From assembly GCA_946811185.2 (NCBI GenBank), contig OX328108.1:22453239-22517238 (forward strand): 64,000 nt of DNA, given 5' to 3'. Positions 63,240 to 64,000 of the stretch are shown here, in pieces. Position 1 is the first letter of the stretch. Each line of letters begins with the position of its first letter. Below the pieces are notes generated by a model, which ran no database searches, had not been told where the DNA came from, and saw only the letters and a program-made list of their open reading frames with translations. The position numbers and the translations under genes are program-made. Source of the DNA: Hippopus hippopus. Lineage: Eukaryota; Mollusca; Bivalvia; Cardiida; Cardiidae.

Positions 63240-64000
63240 GTAAAAACATGGCCGCTCACACAAGATTTTGCAAGGTATGCACAAAAACATAATTTTTTGA
63301 CATGTTAATAAATAGATATGCAGTTGAAGGTTGTCGCACGGAATGTCTGGGATGTCAGTGCACGTTAATCTGTTGTTCTTTTGGTGGTTAATCGTTTGTT
63401 GAAGACGTTTAATCCGACAAACTTCCGTCGGCGACTACGATTTCTGGAAAATCAATACTTGGAGTCTCCAAAAACCTTTGTAAAACATATATACTCGGTA
63501 TTCTGAAGTGTGTACTGTGTCAGATGACCTATATAATGATTATTCCTCACAACTATAAACCGAAAAAATTTACATTGCAATTATAAAGCGATATTTTGCC
63601 ATTTTTGCATTGCAACGTAACATGCTCCTGAATTCAATACGACGATCCAGCTCCTGGGTTGAAACACGGTAAGCGTAAGTCTTCGAGTTACAGTAAACAA
63701 TTTTGTCATTTTGGTCAAGATTTTATATTAATTATCGTGGTCACAGCCATAGATTCGTCACCGTTGATAATAGCAATAATTGTCATTATGAACGACCAAC
63801 TATATATTCCAAATCAGCTGAACATCTATAGACATCGGTTTATATATTAGTTTGAGGCTAAATAGTAAATTCTACAGTAAATTCTACAGAAATGTAATAC
63901 ACCCGAAAAGAACAAGTGCAGTGTTCAACACTGTGGCATAGCCACATCTCTAAGATTACATTGTCATCCTTATTTGGTGTTGTGGTTAGTGAACATATTT
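63240..64000. other. Downstream intron, no further exon recognised
   Basis: AT-rich sequence. GATCCAGCTCCTGGGTTGAA to CACGGTAAGCG near 63650 has acceptor- and donor-like ends around 18 bases that would keep phase 1, but this is too short to call. The gene must continue to the right, because no stop codon or polyadenylation signal fits exon 5. Confidence 0.4.

Noticed and set aside
63640..63675. Possible 18-base micro-exon after exon 5
   Set aside because: AG and GT dinucleotides fit the phase, but a sequence this short occurs easily by chance and has no other support.

Overview
This window is animal nuclear DNA from a repeat-rich, AT-rich genome, most likely a marine bivalve mollusc. Three things suggest this. 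Coding potential is confined to short exons with GT/AG boundaries. tRNA-derived SINEs carry a GTATGGTGTTTAACGCC-type tail and a GCTCAGT...GGTTCGA head. There is also an array beginning AGCTCACCTGAGCACAAAGTGCTC, of a type I associate with bivalve genomes. I cannot name the species. No complete gene, CRISPR array, rRNA or functional tRNA gene was seen.

The best-supported gene lies on the + strand. Exon 2 (59018-59287), exon 3 (60652-60751), exon 4 (61972-62243) and exon 5 (63159-63239) join in a consistent series of intron phases (1, 2, 1, 1). They read as a cysteine-rich SUEL/rhamnose-binding-lectin-like domain followed by a CUB domain and the start of a further segment. A signal-peptide exon at 21796-21889 also ends in phase 1 and would join exon 2 in frame, implying an intron of about 37 kb. 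Together they would make a secreted or cell-surface lectin/CUB protein that continues beyond the window. Separately, a terminal coding exon at 7414-7665 has a frameshifted tandem copy at 11304-11610.

The rest is mainly small non-autonomous elements. Four large palindromic MITE-like families are named here. A has two GC-rich hairpins and CAACACGCGAAAAGGGG ends. B has GAGCCATGCTCTG ends and an AGCCTGCGCAG core. C has GCTGCTAAGCGCGACTC to GCAGGATAAGGGTTAA ends and a CAAGATCAGACTGCAC core. D has CCCTTTACC ends and a GGAGAAAATGCTGGTAACC core. E is a possible fifth family with inverted ATTGG boxes. Other mobile DNA includes tRNA-derived SINEs, a Tc1/mariner element (27691-29222) with matching terminal repeats and a broken transposase, a palindromic double Tc1 3-prime end (3795-4733), a 668-bp element with TAA duplications and a quasi-periodic ACG interior (17938-18605), and a 213-bp element at a TTAA site (54369-54581).

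The tandem arrays are: about 158 bp (9.0-11.0 kb), 63 bp (36.1-36.7 kb), 278 bp (41.2-42.0 kb), about 37 bp with octamer-like ATGCAAAT (43.5-45.1 kb, with inverted copies at 50.8-51.2 kb), and about 144 bp (47.4-49.0 kb). Simple repeats lie at 25.1, 39.5, 40.2 and 60.8 kb.

The most notable observation is that exons 3, 4 and 5 of the lectin/CUB gene each have a different MITE ending within 0-15 bases of the 3-prime splice site. The exon 5 acceptor appears to lie inside MITE sequence.
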